A DNA stretch of 64,000 bases from Gimesia aquarii (GCF_007748195.1 NZ_CP037920.1:1655536-1719535), one strand, 5' to 3'. Shown: positions 17,641-28,868, numbered from the stretch's first letter. Numbers and translations are program-made. Notes: a model not told the origin generated them from the letters alone.

Positions 17641-19377
17641 ATGTCACAAAATAATTCAATCCAAACAAAGTTTAATCTAAAACGTTATCTCGGTGAATTT
17701 AATCCCTGGCATAACATCAAAATCATGCATACGAATGTGCCGAACGATATTCTGTCTGGTATTACGGTTGCAGTGATCGCAATGCCGCTGGCATTGGCAT
17801 TTGGTGTTGCCTCTGGTTTAGGGGCTGAAGCCGGCATGTGGGCTGCAATTTGTGGAGGGATCCTCGTTGGGTTATTTGGAGGCTCCCATACGGGGGTCAG
17901 CGGTCCTACCGGACCCAAAGTGGTTCAGCTGGCGGCAATTATTGCAGCCACCAAACTGGTATCTGGAGAACCTGACATCGGATTTGCGATGTCAATGGTC
18001 TTTTTAAGCGGTCTGGTATGTATCGCGTTGGCATTAATGAAAATTGGCCGCTTCATCTATTACACACCTTACTCAGTCGTCTCTGGATTTATGTGTGGAA
18101 TCGGTGTCATCATTATCCTGCTTGAAATTCGGCCTATGCTGGGTTTTGCCACGCCGAACTCAGTGATGGGAGCCATTAAGCAGATTCCCTATGATATCAT
18201 GCATGAAAAACCGCATGCATTGATTGTTTCGTTAGCCACATTTTTTACGATTTTGCTCTGGCCTCGTATTACTAAGAAACAATGGTTGCCGGCACCCCTG
18301 TTAGGCTTAATTGTAGGCACGAGTATCGCACATTTCTTTCACTTCAATGACATTGAGTATATTTCCTCGATGCCCGTTGGTATGCCGCATTTATACTGGC
18401 CTGATTTTTCTCGGTTTGGCGATATGATAGGTGGTGCGTTTGCTTTGGCCGGACTTTGTATTTTTGATTCCCTGTTGACTTGTCTGGTTGCAGATAACAT
18501 GACGAATGAGCGGCATAACAGTGACCGTGAAATCTTTGGGCAGGGGATTGCTAATATGGCCTGTGGAGTTGTGGGGGGCGTGACCACTGCGACTGCTACC
18601 ATGCGAACGGTTGCCAATATCAAGTGTGGAGGAAAAACGGGCTTAGCTTCGATTGTTCATGGTCTTGTGCTCTTGGCGTTGATGCTTGGTTTAGCACCTT
18701 ATGCCAGCTTTATTCCGATGGCCTGTCTGGCGGGGATCTTACTCAAAGTGGGCATGGACATCATCGATTACCGCGTGTTGCCAGTGTTGCACCGCATGCC
18801 TTTTATGGACTCAATCTGTTTCTGGGCCGTCTTGATTCTTACGATTTCGGTTGATTTACTGGTAGCTATGGGGGTCGGGATCACAATTGCCTTCGTGCGT
18901 ATCGTGCACGAACTGGGGCAGGCTTATGAGCAGAATGTGGTGAACCTCAATGAAGTCAATCGTCCCTTGCCCGGCGATGTTCCTATGCCGGAAGAACTCA
19001 AGAAAAAGGTTCTCAAGTTACGCCTGGAAGGTCCTCTTTTCTTTGGTGTCTCAGATACGATCTACCGCGCCTCTTCTGCATTAGTTGATTACAAATATCT
19101 GATAATCCGGATGGCCCGTGTCCCGATGGTAGATATGTCGGGGGCTTATTTACTCGATGATATTGTTGAAAAGGCCCATCAGCAGGGAGCGATCGTGTTC
19201 TTCACAGGCTTGAAACCACATGTGGAACGTACATTGGAACGTTTAAGGATTTTTGAAAATGTGGCTGATGGAAATTGCCTCGAAACGTTTAATGATGCAA
19301 TTCTCCGAATTCAGGAAATCGAGGGAACATTATCAGCTCAACAGACGGAATGTGATACAAGGCTGAGTCAGGTTTAA
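17641..19377 (+). CDS. SulP/SLC26 family anion transporter with STAS domain
   Basis: About 578 residues from ATG 17641, which has GGATGA 5 bases upstream; the frame is open to a GTG at 17572. The core has the SulP signature around DILSGITVAVIAMPLALAFG and GGSHTGVSGPTGP, about 11-12 membrane helices, and a C-terminal STAS domain (about residues 450-560, including VDMSGAYLLDDIV with the conserved Asp/Ser region). The family moves sulfate, bicarbonate or other anions, usually with Na+ or H+. No carbonic anhydrase or sulfate-assimilation gene is adjacent, so the ion is not decided. A terminator-like hairpin follows at 19408. Confidence 0.93.
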   Translation: MSQNNSIQTKFNLKRYLGEFNPWHNIKIMHTNVPNDILSGITVAVIAMPLALAFGVASGLGAEAGMWAAICGGILVGLFGGSHTGVSGPTGPKVVQLAAIIAATKLVSGEPDIGFAMSMVFLSGLVCIALALMKIGRFIYYTPYSVVSGFMCGIGVIIILLEIRPMLGFATPNSVMGAIKQIPYDIMHEKPHALIVSLATFFTILLWPRITKKQWLPAPLLGLIVGTSIAHFFHFNDIEYISSMPVGMPHLYWPDFSRFGDMIGGAFALAGLCIFDSLLTCLVADNMTNERHNSDREIFGQGIANMACGVVGGVTTATATMRTVANIKCGGKTGLASIVHGLVLLALMLGLAPYASFIPMACLAGILLKVGMDIIDYRVLPVLHRMPFMDSICFWAVLILTISVDLLVAMGVGITIAFVRIVHELGQAYEQNVVNLNEVNRPLPGDVPMPEELKKKVLKLRLEGPLFFGVSDTIYRASSALVDYKYLIIRMARVPMVDMSGAYLLDDIVEKAHQQGAIVFFTGLKPHVERTLERLRIFENVADGNCLETFNDAILRIQEIEGTLSAQQTECDTRLSQV

Positions 19378-19407
19378 GACGTATGTGGGACATCTCGTAA
19401 GAAAAAT

Positions 19408-19431
19408 TGCTCTTCTCAATGAGCATTTTTT
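19408..19431 (+). terminator. Intrinsic terminator candidate after the SulP gene
   Basis: TGCTC at 19408-19412 pairs with GAGCA at 19421-19425 across an 8-base loop and is followed by six T (19426-19431). It lies 31 bases after the stop. The stem is short. Confidence 0.5.
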
Positions 19432-19513
19432 CTGAATTCCCTAAAAAATTTCGATCTTGAATCAACTCGATCTTTGATGTCAAACCTCAAGCTGCATTCA
19501 AAATCGATACAAT

Positions 19514-19548
19514 CAGACTCTTGTTCTCATTGCTGAGGCAAGAGTCTG
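19514..19548. repeat. Strong two-tier hairpin in an intergenic gap
   Basis: CAGACTCTTG at 19514-19523 pairs perfectly with CAAGAGTCTG at 19539-19548. The 15-base loop contains a second stem CTCA/TGAG closed by TTGC. No T-run follows, so it is not a normal terminator. It is the most structured element in the gap between the SulP gene and the next gene. Confidence 0.6.
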
Positions 19549-19870
19549 AAATGACTGGTCTCTCAATACTATTGATTCCAAGCGGTTACAAAGTGGGATG
19601 AGTTGGTCAATGCCTGTTATAGCAATTTGTATTTTGGGTACAATTTGAGATCTGCGCTGCGTTTCTGACTTAATGACACTTCTGAATTACTGTTTGATGC
19701 AGATTCAAAATTGCGCCAATGCATAAAATTGGTGCCAGTGATGTTGAGCTGTAACGGTTATAACAATCAGTGACAGATTGCTAATTAAGTGATTTGCGCT
19801 AACTATGTTTTTGTGAGTAATTTAGGCCTTGTTTTACAGTGTTAAGCAAGACTCATGCACTTTAATCGAT

Positions 19871-19892
19871 CCCTGAAATTTCAGGGTTTTTT
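19871..19892 (+). terminator. Intrinsic terminator far from any upstream gene
   Basis: CCCTGAAATTTCAGGG (19871-19886) is a perfect 16-base palindrome followed directly by six T. It lies almost 500 bases after the SulP stop, so it may end a short unannotated transcript made from 19432-19870. Confidence 0.5.
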
Positions 19893-20046
19893 CAAAACTT
19901 TTTTATTGTGTTTGGGATACCTCTCTGGCAAAGTGATATCTGTCACAAACAATATGTAACTGACTTCATGACAGTGTTTGACGTATTTTCATTTTCCCTG
20001 CATGAACTTTTTGAGATTCACAACTTTTGCCATAGCGACTAAAAAC

Positions 20047-20691
20047 ATGCTTACCATTTCAAAAGACATCTTGCCGCAGACATTCCTGAGCTACATTGCT
20101 TTCCGAATTGCATTTATGGATACGCTGGAGCGAATTGCTCTGGCAAAGCAAGTGGGAGATGATCCGTTTGAATCCTTTGGTTATCTGACGGAAGTACCCT
20201 TTCTGCGAAGCGTTCCTCCGCATGTTCAATTGGATTTGTTATCCGTAACCTGGGCCAAGCATCTTTCCAATGAACGCATTGAAGGTGATCTCGTTGATGA
20301 GAGTGTGGTCTACGCCGTATGTGAATCTGCAGCTCGTATTATAGATGAGCAACCAGAGGAAGCACGCCGTTACCTTGAAGGCGGACCGTTGGATGTGCAT
20401 ATTGCCATTGATCATTTTCTGTCTTCAGAAGTTCGAAATTTACATTTGAATTTATCGAATGAAGGTGACTTTTTACTAATTAGTCAATTTCAGGATATGC
20501 CTCCCGAAGAAGCGACACCCATGAAAGAAGAATTCGGGATTGAAGAAGAGGCAATTGAGCCGATGTTTGATGTACTCATGCAATGGTATATGTCGGTTGA
20601 TTTCATGCCGAACCTGGAAGGATTATTACAAGAGCGGGAAGTTGCCAAAGCGATCACGATTGTAGGTTTGAAACAGCAACCGTTGTGCTGA
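20047..20691 (+). CDS. Conserved hypothetical protein, acidic and soluble
   Basis: About 214 residues from ATG 20047. The frame is open back to TTG 19978, but the upstream part looks untranslated. The protein is mostly helical and acidic, with a helical region around DTLERIALAKQVGDDPFESFGYL and a second half rich in Glu and Met. No signal peptide, membrane helix or catalytic motif is seen, and I do not recognise the family. The alternative start ATG 20116 would remove 23 residues. A strong terminator follows at 20719, inside the end of the convergent rarA gene. Confidence 0.6.
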   Translation: MLTISKDILPQTFLSYIAFRIAFMDTLERIALAKQVGDDPFESFGYLTEVPFLRSVPPHVQLDLLSVTWAKHLSNERIEGDLVDESVVYAVCESAARIIDEQPEEARRYLEGGPLDVHIAIDHFLSSEVRNLHLNLSNEGDFLLISQFQDMPPEEATPMKEEFGIEEEAIEPMFDVLMQWYMSVDFMPNLEGLLQEREVAKAITIVGLKQQPLC

Positions 20692-20717
20692 GCGGTTGAT
20701 GTGAGTCAGAGGGGGGA

Positions 20718-22055
20718 TCAGGAACGGTTGTTATCATCCGTTCCTGTTTTTTTTCGTCTTTGCTTGAAAACTTCAAGTCGTTTACGAATTGTGGCTTCAA
20801 ACCCTCTTTCGACCGGGCGGTAGTACTCTTTTTCGACCCCCAGATAATCCTGATCGACCCAGCCCTGTTCGGAATCATGCGCATACTGATATCCTTCGCC
20901 ATGCCCTAATTGCTTGGCGCCTGAGTAGTGGCTGTCTTTCAAATAGATGGGAACAGGGATTAATGCTTTGTTTTTTACATCATGAATGGCTTCATCAATG
21001 GCAACATAAGAGGCATTTGATTTCGGTGCAGTTGCGATGTAAGTAACTGCCTGTGAGAGTAAAATGCGACCTTCGGGCATCCCGATCTTTTCGACTGCTT
21101 CAAAAGCGGATGTAGCCAGAATCAGTGCGGTTGGGTCGGCATTACCGACATCCTCGGCCGCAGCGATAACGATACGGCGCGCAAGAAACCGCGGGTCTTC
21201 TCCCGCTTCAATCATACGCGCTAACCAGTATAAGGCAGCATCCGGGTCACTGCCTCTCATGCTTTTGATCAACGCACTGGCAGAATCATAGTGTGCATCT
21301 CCGTCCTGATCATATTGAACGGCTTTTTTTTGAATCGATTCCTGAGCGACCTCCAGATCGAACACTCTTTCGCTTCCAGTGATCGAAAGCACTCCAATTT
21401 CCAGCGCGTTCAGAGACCGTCGCGCATCACCATCACAGACTTCAATTAGAAAATCCAACGCTTCCGGATCAACTGTCACGTTGTACCGGGCCAGTCCCCG
21501 TTTTTCATCGTTTAGAGCGCGTTCCATTAACTGTCGCACGTCTTCAGAAGTCAAAGGTTGAAACTCAAAGATCTGACTGCGGCTGATTAAAGCAGAAACG
21601 AGCGAAAAAAATGGATTCGACGTCGTCGCACCGATTAAAGAAACGATACCCGTTTCCACATCAGGCAACAGGACATCCTGTTGGACTTTACTAAAGTGAT
21701 GCAACTCATCGATGAACAAAATAGTTTGCTTTCCACCTGTTGCCAGTTCGTCGCGTGCTCGATCCAGCGCGGCACGAACTTCCTTAATTCCAGCAGAGGC
21801 GGCGTTCAACGCTTCAAAACGGCGGTGAGATTGCTGAGCGATTAACTCGGCCAGAGAGGTTTTTCCAGTTCCCGGAGCACCATAAAAGATAAGCGAACCG
21901 ATGCGGTCTGCGGCCAGAATTCTTCGCAGGAGCTTGCCTTCACCGAGGAAATGCTGTTGGCCGGCGAATTCTTCCAGCGATTGGGGACGCATGCGGGCAG
22001 CCAACGGTTTCGCTTTTTCCAGATTGCTGGCTTCCTGTTGGTCGAACAAGCCCAT
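20718..22055 (-). CDS. rarA: Replication-associated recombination ATPase RarA/MgsA
   Basis: 445 residues, the usual length. AAA+ motifs are clear: Walker A GAPGTGKTS near residue 60, Walker B LFIDELHHF near 115, sensor 1 GATTSNPFF, then the C-terminal tetramerisation and MgsA-type domain with YWLARMIEAGEDPRFLARR. The N-terminal PLAARMRPQSLEEFAGQ is diagnostic of RarA/WRNIP1 against clamp-loader paralogues. It acts at stalled replication forks and interacts with SSB in other bacteria. The 3' end overlaps a plus-strand terminator. The start ATG at 22055 is the only good choice at this end. Confidence 0.95.
   Translation of the reverse strand: MGLFDQQEASNLEKAKPLAARMRPQSLEEFAGQQHFLGEGKLLRRILAADRIGSLIFYGAPGTGKTSLAELIAQQSHRRFEALNAASAGIKEVRAALDRARDELATGGKQTILFIDELHHFSKVQQDVLLPDVETGIVSLIGATTSNPFFSLVSALISRSQIFEFQPLTSEDVRQLMERALNDEKRGLARYNVTVDPEALDFLIEVCDGDARRSLNALEIGVLSITGSERVFDLEVAQESIQKKAVQYDQDGDAHYDSASALIKSMRGSDPDAALYWLARMIEAGEDPRFLARRIVIAAAEDVGNADPTALILATSAFEAVEKIGMPEGRILLSQAVTYIATAPKSNASYVAIDEAIHDVKNKALIPVPIYLKDSHYSGAKQLGHGEGYQYAHDSEQGWVDQDYLGVEKEYYRPVERGFEATIRKRLEVFKQRRKKTGTDDNNRS
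20719..20754 (+). terminator. Intrinsic terminator embedded in the 3' end of rarA
   Basis: CAGGAACGG at 20719-20727 and CCGTTCCTG at 20738-20746 form a perfect 9-bp stem with a 10-base loop, followed by eight T. It serves the plus-strand gene ending at 20691. On the other strand the same bases encode the last nine residues and stop of RarA. Confidence 0.8.
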
Positions 22056-22337
22056 AAAAAAACCTCCGCCAAGTGATTCAGACGCGGGTATATTAGAACC
22101 CGTGATTGCAAAGTGGGAACCTGATAATCCGGGTTGTGTTTCCCGGGTATACCGGGTTTACACGCAGCCGAATTTCGGGGGTTCCCAGTTTAGTGTTTGT
22201 AGGGTCAACTCACGATTTTGAATCAACATGACAGAGGTGTATTCCTCTTATTTGTTGTTTTCTTATTTTATCCAGCATCGATATTCAAAACAAGGAGGCG
22301 ATTCTATAATTATTTTTTCAATTATACAATCGATCCC

Positions 22338-25300
22338 TTATCCCTCATGTTTCTTTGCGGTTCCTTTCTTTTTTTGTTTTTGCTGAAAAAGAAATTCGAC
22401 CAGATCCCGTAAGTCGTCCTTACTGAGTTGTTTGACAATCTCATCCGGCATCGCCGATTTCCCTGCGACCCGCTCGTCGATGTCGTCTTTGTTCACGCGA
22501 CTGATTGTGCCTTTCGCGTCCATGAGTACAATTTCTTTGTCCGTCTCCTTACGAATAATACCAACGATCACTTTACCATCTAACATCGCGAGGACTGCAG
22601 TTTCAAATCCTTTTGCGATTGCTTTATTCGGGGCTACAATTGCCTCCAGCAGATATCTTCGGTCTTTATCGATTCCAATCGAAGATAAATCAGGGCCGAC
22701 TTCTCCTCCATTGTCATTAATCTTATGACAACGTCGGCATGAAGTATCACTGCGGCCATAAAAGATCTCACGTCCGCGTGCTGCGCTTCCACCTGCCAGT
22801 GTCTCAACATATCCGGAAATCGCATCACCCTTCGGCCGATTTGTTTCGAATTCTGCTCGCAATTGCTTTAGCTCAGTCGACTGCTTCTCCTCAGCCGCTT
22901 TCAAGAGATCTAATTGAATTTCAGAGGGAACTTCCTGTTTGACGAGTCGTTGCATCCAACGCACCAAAATCTCAGTGGCAGCAGGTGAATTCATTGTCGC
23001 CAGTGTCTGTATCGCTCCCTGCTTTTCCCTGGTTTGCCCTTTCTTGATCGCTTGTTCCAGCACGGGAAGGGCTTCATCAGGACGATGTTGAGCCAAAACG
23101 TTTCTGCCGCTCACGCGCAACTGAGGTTTGGCAGCTTTGATTGCCGTTTTCGCGACGTTGGTAATTTTCGAATAGTCGAGTTTATTAAGTGCGACTAAAG
23201 AGGCTACACGCACTTCAACGGGACGCTTCTTATCAAGGACCATCTCTGCTAACAGGGGGGCTGCTGCTTTGATGCCATAGTTTGCTGCCAGTCCGGTACT
23301 TGCTGTTTTAACTTTTTCTGAGCTTTGAAATAGATCGGGAACAATCGTACCGATAATCCCAGCCAGTTCGATCTGCTTTCGTTGCTCAAGTGGTTGCCAG
23401 CGTCCCAGCACACGATCTAAGGGTGAAGGTTCATTCCATTGATTCAATTCTTCAATTGCCTCCAGTCGCAATGGTTCGGTCATATTATTATCAGCAGCGA
23501 TTTTTGCCACTTGAAGTGCGCTGTCCTTAGTACCCAATCGGAAGTTCGCATTCATCACTCGTCGCAGCAAGGCGTCGGACATATCAGAACGAATTGAAAC
23601 AGCCGCCAGATCAGAGAAGGCTGAGGGGATCGGTTCATCATTAATCGCGCGGGCTGCTTCGAGTACGACCAGCGGATCAGCATCCTGTAAAAACAAACCC
23701 ACTTCTTTACGTTGCAGGCGTCTGAGTGCCACAACGGCTGCTAGGCGGACCGCTGCCGATTCATTTTTTGTAGCGGCAATTAATGAATCTGCATCGCCAA
23801 TGCGTGATAATGCTAGAATCGCTGCGTGCCTAAGCATCGGGTCGGTGTTGTTATTTGTCTTAAGCATTTCAAACAGGGCAGGAATTGCCGCTTCTGTTTG
23901 AAGATTTCCCAATGCAACGGCCGCAAAATATTGGACTCGGGCATTCGAATCTGATAACGACGTAATGAGCGCAGGAGCAGCAGCCTCCCAGTCTGCTTCA
24001 CCTGTTACTTTGGCTGTTTGCGCGCGTACTTCACTATCGGAATCATGAAGTAGACTTTGAATGCCCGAGACAGCAGATCTCGTTTTGCGACCGAGTTGTC
24101 CGATGCCCCAGATGGCATGGAGCCGCGCTAACTGGTGTGATGAGTTTAATGCGACATTTTGCAAGGCATCAAGTGCACTTCGATCGACGAGAGCAAATTG
24201 AGCTTCGGTGCGGATTCGTTGATCAGGGTGTTCCAACAGCTTGACGAGTTCCGCGACAGAACGTTCTGAGAAACCGGTCTTCATGAGTTCTACGGAACCT
24301 GCGGCAGTGGCAGACTTGACGTGTTTAGTATCAGTAAAGCGGTAAATGCGGCCCTTACCGAGGCCGTTCCAGCCGTTAACCCAGTCGCTGATATACAGAC
24401 TGCCGTCATAGCCAAAATCGACATCGGTGGCCAGAATCGACCAGATAAACTCATGCGAATCAGTCAATTCAAATGAAGCCCCCTTGGGCTTAACGGCAAA
24501 GGAACGAATACCACTACGGGATGGAGTGCCTCGGAAGTCTGCCAGAAAGAAATGATTTTTGTAACGATCAGAAAGTCCCACACCTGGATAATGAACCAGT
24601 CCAGAAGGACCATCAGACAGATTGATAATGGGCGGCACCATATAAGCCGGTTGTCCCTCATGCGCCGGATGCCAGATCTTCTCTCGGTTAAACGGTCCAC
24701 GATCGCTGAGGTACTGATAATACATCCGCCAGCCTGTATCACCGCCTTCGACGACATAGACCCAGCGGGCTTGATCTCCACTGTCTGAATTATTATCACC
24801 TGTGAAGAGATTACCGTAATCGTCAAACGCAAGTTCCTGTGGATTTCGCAACCCATACGCGAATTCTTCCAGTTCGCTGCCATCTAGATTACAACGGAAT
24901 ACGGCGCCCGTATCTGGTCGAAACAAATGTTTGCCTTCTTTGGTTTTGATGTTATATCCGCGGTCGCCAATACTGAAATAGAGTCGGCCATCGGGCCCCA
25001 TCTTCAACCCATGCGAATCGTGACCACGAAAGGCAACACGTACACCATAACCGCTGCTCAGCTTTTCCCGTAGGCTCGCTTTACCCTCGTTGGCTGTGTC
25101 ACTTAGTTTCCAGAGATGGGGAATACAGGTGTAATACACGTTACCACCTCGGGCCAGCACACCGGCTCCCGTACCATCCAGGATCCCATTGAAACCATCA
25201 GCAAAAACACTGGTATAATCCGCTTTTCCGTCGTGGTTTCGATCTTCCAGCAAGCTGATACGGTCATGTTCCAGGCCATATTGATTAACTTCTTCTTTGA

Positions 25301-25751
25301 GATGTTTCTGAAACATTTTCAGTCGTTGTTCGACTGTTTCGAGAGCCAGGTCATCGTGCAGCCAGGTCATATGGCCGCGATTGTCCTCGACTCCTTTTCC
25401 TTGACGAAATGTCTCGGCAACGTAAAAACGTCCTTGTTCATCAATACAGAACGCTACTGGATTCGCCAATAATGGTTCTGCTGCAAACAGGCTGACGCTC
25501 ATTCCTTCCGGAACTCGGAAACCTTGAATGGCCTGTTCACCTTCCTGAGATGCTTCAGCGATTGCAGGAGTGTACGGTGTTTCGCTATGAACCGTTCGAG
25601 GAGCAATTAACAATAACAAACTAGTACAAACTGAACACAAATAGTGTGAATTTGAGAGAAACAATTTCAGACAACGGGCAGGAAACAAAGTGATACTCCT
25701 CGGTGAGAATTTGATGGGACAAAAACCGTTTTTTGAATGGGAATTTATCAT
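22338..25751 (-). CDS. PVC-type membrane-bound dehydrogenase with HEAT repeats and cytochrome c domain
   Basis: 1137 residues. An N-terminal export signal (CTSLLLLIAPRTVHS) is followed by a six-bladed propeller related to glucose/sorbosone dehydrogenases (FRVPEGMSVSLFAAEPLLANPV, GLKMGPDGRLYFSIGDRGYN). Roughly residues 470-950 are HEAT-like repeats with recurring AAxAL and LxRIG units. The C-terminal cytochrome c module has SCRRCHKI as its haem site near residue 1005 and a nearby PDLSSIG. This domain order is characteristic of planctomycetes and verrucomicrobia, where the proteins are thought to oxidise sugars or other compounds outside the cytoplasm. The electron acceptor is not encoded nearby. 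Confidence 0.93.
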   Translation of the reverse strand: MINSHSKNGFCPIKFSPRSITLFPARCLKLFLSNSHYLCSVCTSLLLLIAPRTVHSETPYTPAIAEASQEGEQAIQGFRVPEGMSVSLFAAEPLLANPVAFCIDEQGRFYVAETFRQGKGVEDNRGHMTWLHDDLALETVEQRLKMFQKHLKEEVNQYGLEHDRISLLEDRNHDGKADYTSVFADGFNGILDGTGAGVLARGGNVYYTCIPHLWKLSDTANEGKASLREKLSSGYGVRVAFRGHDSHGLKMGPDGRLYFSIGDRGYNIKTKEGKHLFRPDTGAVFRCNLDGSELEEFAYGLRNPQELAFDDYGNLFTGDNNSDSGDQARWVYVVEGGDTGWRMYYQYLSDRGPFNREKIWHPAHEGQPAYMVPPIINLSDGPSGLVHYPGVGLSDRYKNHFFLADFRGTPSRSGIRSFAVKPKGASFELTDSHEFIWSILATDVDFGYDGSLYISDWVNGWNGLGKGRIYRFTDTKHVKSATAAGSVELMKTGFSERSVAELVKLLEHPDQRIRTEAQFALVDRSALDALQNVALNSSHQLARLHAIWGIGQLGRKTRSAVSGIQSLLHDSDSEVRAQTAKVTGEADWEAAAPALITSLSDSNARVQYFAAVALGNLQTEAAIPALFEMLKTNNNTDPMLRHAAILALSRIGDADSLIAATKNESAAVRLAAVVALRRLQRKEVGLFLQDADPLVVLEAARAINDEPIPSAFSDLAAVSIRSDMSDALLRRVMNANFRLGTKDSALQVAKIAADNNMTEPLRLEAIEELNQWNEPSPLDRVLGRWQPLEQRKQIELAGIIGTIVPDLFQSSEKVKTASTGLAANYGIKAAAPLLAEMVLDKKRPVEVRVASLVALNKLDYSKITNVAKTAIKAAKPQLRVSGRNVLAQHRPDEALPVLEQAIKKGQTREKQGAIQTLATMNSPAATEILVRWMQRLVKQEVPSEIQLDLLKAAEEKQSTELKQLRAEFETNRPKGDAISGYVETLAGGSAARGREIFYGRSDTSCRRCHKINDNGGEVGPDLSSIGIDKDRRYLLEAIVAPNKAIAKGFETAVLAMLDGKVIVGIIRKETDKEIVLMDAKGTISRVNKDDIDERVAGKSAMPDEIVKQLSKDDLRDLVEFLFQQKQKKKGTAKKHEG

Positions 25752-26007
25752 ATCTTAACGCTCTCATTAAGCAGTTCCCACCCTGGAATTCTCCTAAATT
25801 GCCTGATCAATACAGATTTGAATTTAATCGAAATTTTTTTCCAAGCACTCGGAGTACAGGTCATTATAAACTAGTTTGTGAGTCAAAATCTGAGTAACAT
25901 GAAAACAATACGCAAGACAACAAATAAAGAGCAAACTGTTCATTAAGTTTGCTAATAAAGCTGCGTGAACTTATAGGATCAGCAGCGCATTAGAATCGAG
26001 TCATTCA
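25752..26007. other. Divergent promoter region between the PVC dehydrogenase and glgC
   Basis: 256 A+T-rich bases. A weak promoter candidate for glgC is TTGCTA at 25949-25954 and TATAGG at 25972-25977 with 17-base spacing. No coding frame or hairpin stands out. Confidence 0.35.
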
Positions 26008-27291
<1,284 letters not shown>

Positions 27292-27373
27292 GGGGAAGAA
27301 CTCATAAGAAACGCATCACCATTGGCCAGATATAACTTCCAGCTAAAACCAAGAGATCGGAATCAAAAGCATT

Positions 27374-27398
27374 AGCAGCTCTTTCGAGCTGTTTTTTT
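27374..27398 (+). terminator. Intrinsic terminator after glgC
   Basis: CAGCTC at 27376-27381 pairs with GAGCTG at 27386-27391 across a TTTC tetraloop. The stem can be extended by weaker pairs outward, and a run of seven T follows. Confidence 0.82.
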
Positions 27399-27488
27399 GT
27401 GTTTTCCTTGCAATTAAATGGCCATAACAACATAATGGACGTATGTTTTGTGTGTTGCCGTTTTCTTTATATATCTGGGATTCAGTTC

Positions 27489-28868
27489 ATGAAAAGGTTG
27501 TTTTTCTTGTGCACGATTCTGTTTACCTGCCTGCTTTTAGCCCATGCTGAAGATCCGCGCAAGTCTTATGATATGGGTTTCGATACGATCTCTGTCTTAG
27601 ATTACAAAAAGGCACTCAAAAAAGATGGGGAGAAGATTCCAAAATTTCCTCCCCGTTCGGGAAATGCGGTAATCGTGCAATCGGTGAAAAATGATTCGCG
27701 TGCTGCAATTGCAGGCTTAGAAGATTTAGATCTGATTCGAATCGTAAATGGTAGATTACTCAGATCCGCTGCTGATGCTGATAAGATCTTCAAAGAAGTA
27801 ACATACAAGGATGAACTGGAACTAGGAGTTGTCCGTCGAAGTATGGACAAATGGGAGCGGGTCAAAATAAAGTTGACACCAATTACGGAACAAGAGTACT
27901 TTGACTCTAAATTATTTTACAACAAGAGATTTGATGAGGAATTCAATCCATTCGTCATGGTATACCATGAAGATGCACCATTCTCAAAATACAGTCACAG
28001 AAATATTCAACTCTATTTTAGGAAAGTTGACAGGCAGCCTCCTATTCTCTGTTTGCGGATGAGCTTACTCGTTCGAACCAAAGTTGATTGGGGAGAATTT
28101 GTTATCAAAACAGATAATGCGACGTATAAAGTTGGTGAAGAGAAAAAAATTGACAACCAAGAGGAAGCATTCAATGCAAAACTTGCTGAAGCAAATAAGT
28201 TGGTAAAATTAGCGGAAAAAGAAGCGAGGGAAGCTGACAAAACAAGTAAGGCTGCTGAAGAAACTTATCTTGCCGAATTTAAGGACTTCAAAGTTGATAA
28301 AAATAGGAAGGACGAGAAATATAAAAAACTGGTTCAGCGAAGATTAAAATCACTCAAATATTGTGAAGAACTGGCAAAGGTAGCTGTAGAGGCGGCTCAG
28401 AATTTTGGAGTAGCGGTTAAGAACTCAAAGCAGATTCTCGAAAAATCTTTAGAATATTCGAGGGAAAAGCAAAAGCAAAATGAACAACAACTAACACAAG
28501 CGCGCGAACGGGCGCAAGCAGCTTTTAATCAGCTTAAGGAATTTGAAGCAGATTTGGTGTCAAAATCAGCTGATAAGATCAGCCAGGGAATTTCTCCCTC
28601 ACCGCTTGCACTAACCGTTATGGAAGAAGTCGGTTTCGAAGGGCCTAAAGTCATAAGATTGAGAATTAAACAGGGCTGGAGGTGGTATGATGCCCCACTA
28701 AATAAAGAGCAAAAACGTCTGCTCGAAGATATTTTATCCTCCAGTACAGTGAAGATCTACCACGAAAGCGATCAAAATCGTGGCTTTAATCTGACTCCGC
28801 AACACAAGGAACAGATGAAATTTATTCTGAGAGTGTTTGAGGCAGAAGGGGGTAAGGTTACTGAGTAA
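27489..28868 (+). CDS. Exported PDZ-like / coiled-coil protein of unknown function
   Basis: About 459 residues from ATG 27489, where a typical signal peptide begins (FFLCTILFTCLLLAHA). Residues ~20-115 look PDZ-like, with AVIVQSVKNDSRAAIAGLEDLDLIRIVNG as the ligand-binding and GxxxGD-like region. The middle (~220-370) is a Lys/Glu/Ala-rich coiled coil. The C-terminal ~90 residues are a mixed domain with a conserved-looking GWRWYDAPL. The DNA of the second half is clearly richer in A+T than its neighbours. It lies between glgC and a degenerate copy of the glgC 3' end, so it may have arrived with a local rearrangement. Function unknown. Confidence 0.68.
   Translation: MKRLFFLCTILFTCLLLAHAEDPRKSYDMGFDTISVLDYKKALKKDGEKIPKFPPRSGNAVIVQSVKNDSRAAIAGLEDLDLIRIVNGRLLRSAADADKIFKEVTYKDELELGVVRRSMDKWERVKIKLTPITEQEYFDSKLFYNKRFDEEFNPFVMVYHEDAPFSKYSHRNIQLYFRKVDRQPPILCLRMSLLVRTKVDWGEFVIKTDNATYKVGEEKKIDNQEEAFNAKLAEANKLVKLAEKEAREADKTSKAAEETYLAEFKDFKVDKNRKDEKYKKLVQRRLKSLKYCEELAKVAVEAAQNFGVAVKNSKQILEKSLEYSREKQKQNEQQLTQARERAQAAFNQLKEFEADLVSKSADKISQGISPSPLALTVMEEVGFEGPKVIRLRIKQGWRWYDAPLNKEQKRLLEDILSSSTVKIYHESDQNRGFNLTPQHKEQMKFILRVFEAEGGKVTE

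Noticed and set aside
22120..22165. A near-palindrome with repeated CCGGG upstream of rarA
   Set aside because: The two arms are offset by one base and do not form a clean stem, so it was not called as an operator.
22218..22412. A plus-strand frame overlapping the 3' end of the PVC dehydrogenase gene
   Set aside because: Hydrophobic only because of a T-rich region; it overlaps the coding end of a well-supported gene and has no ribosome site.
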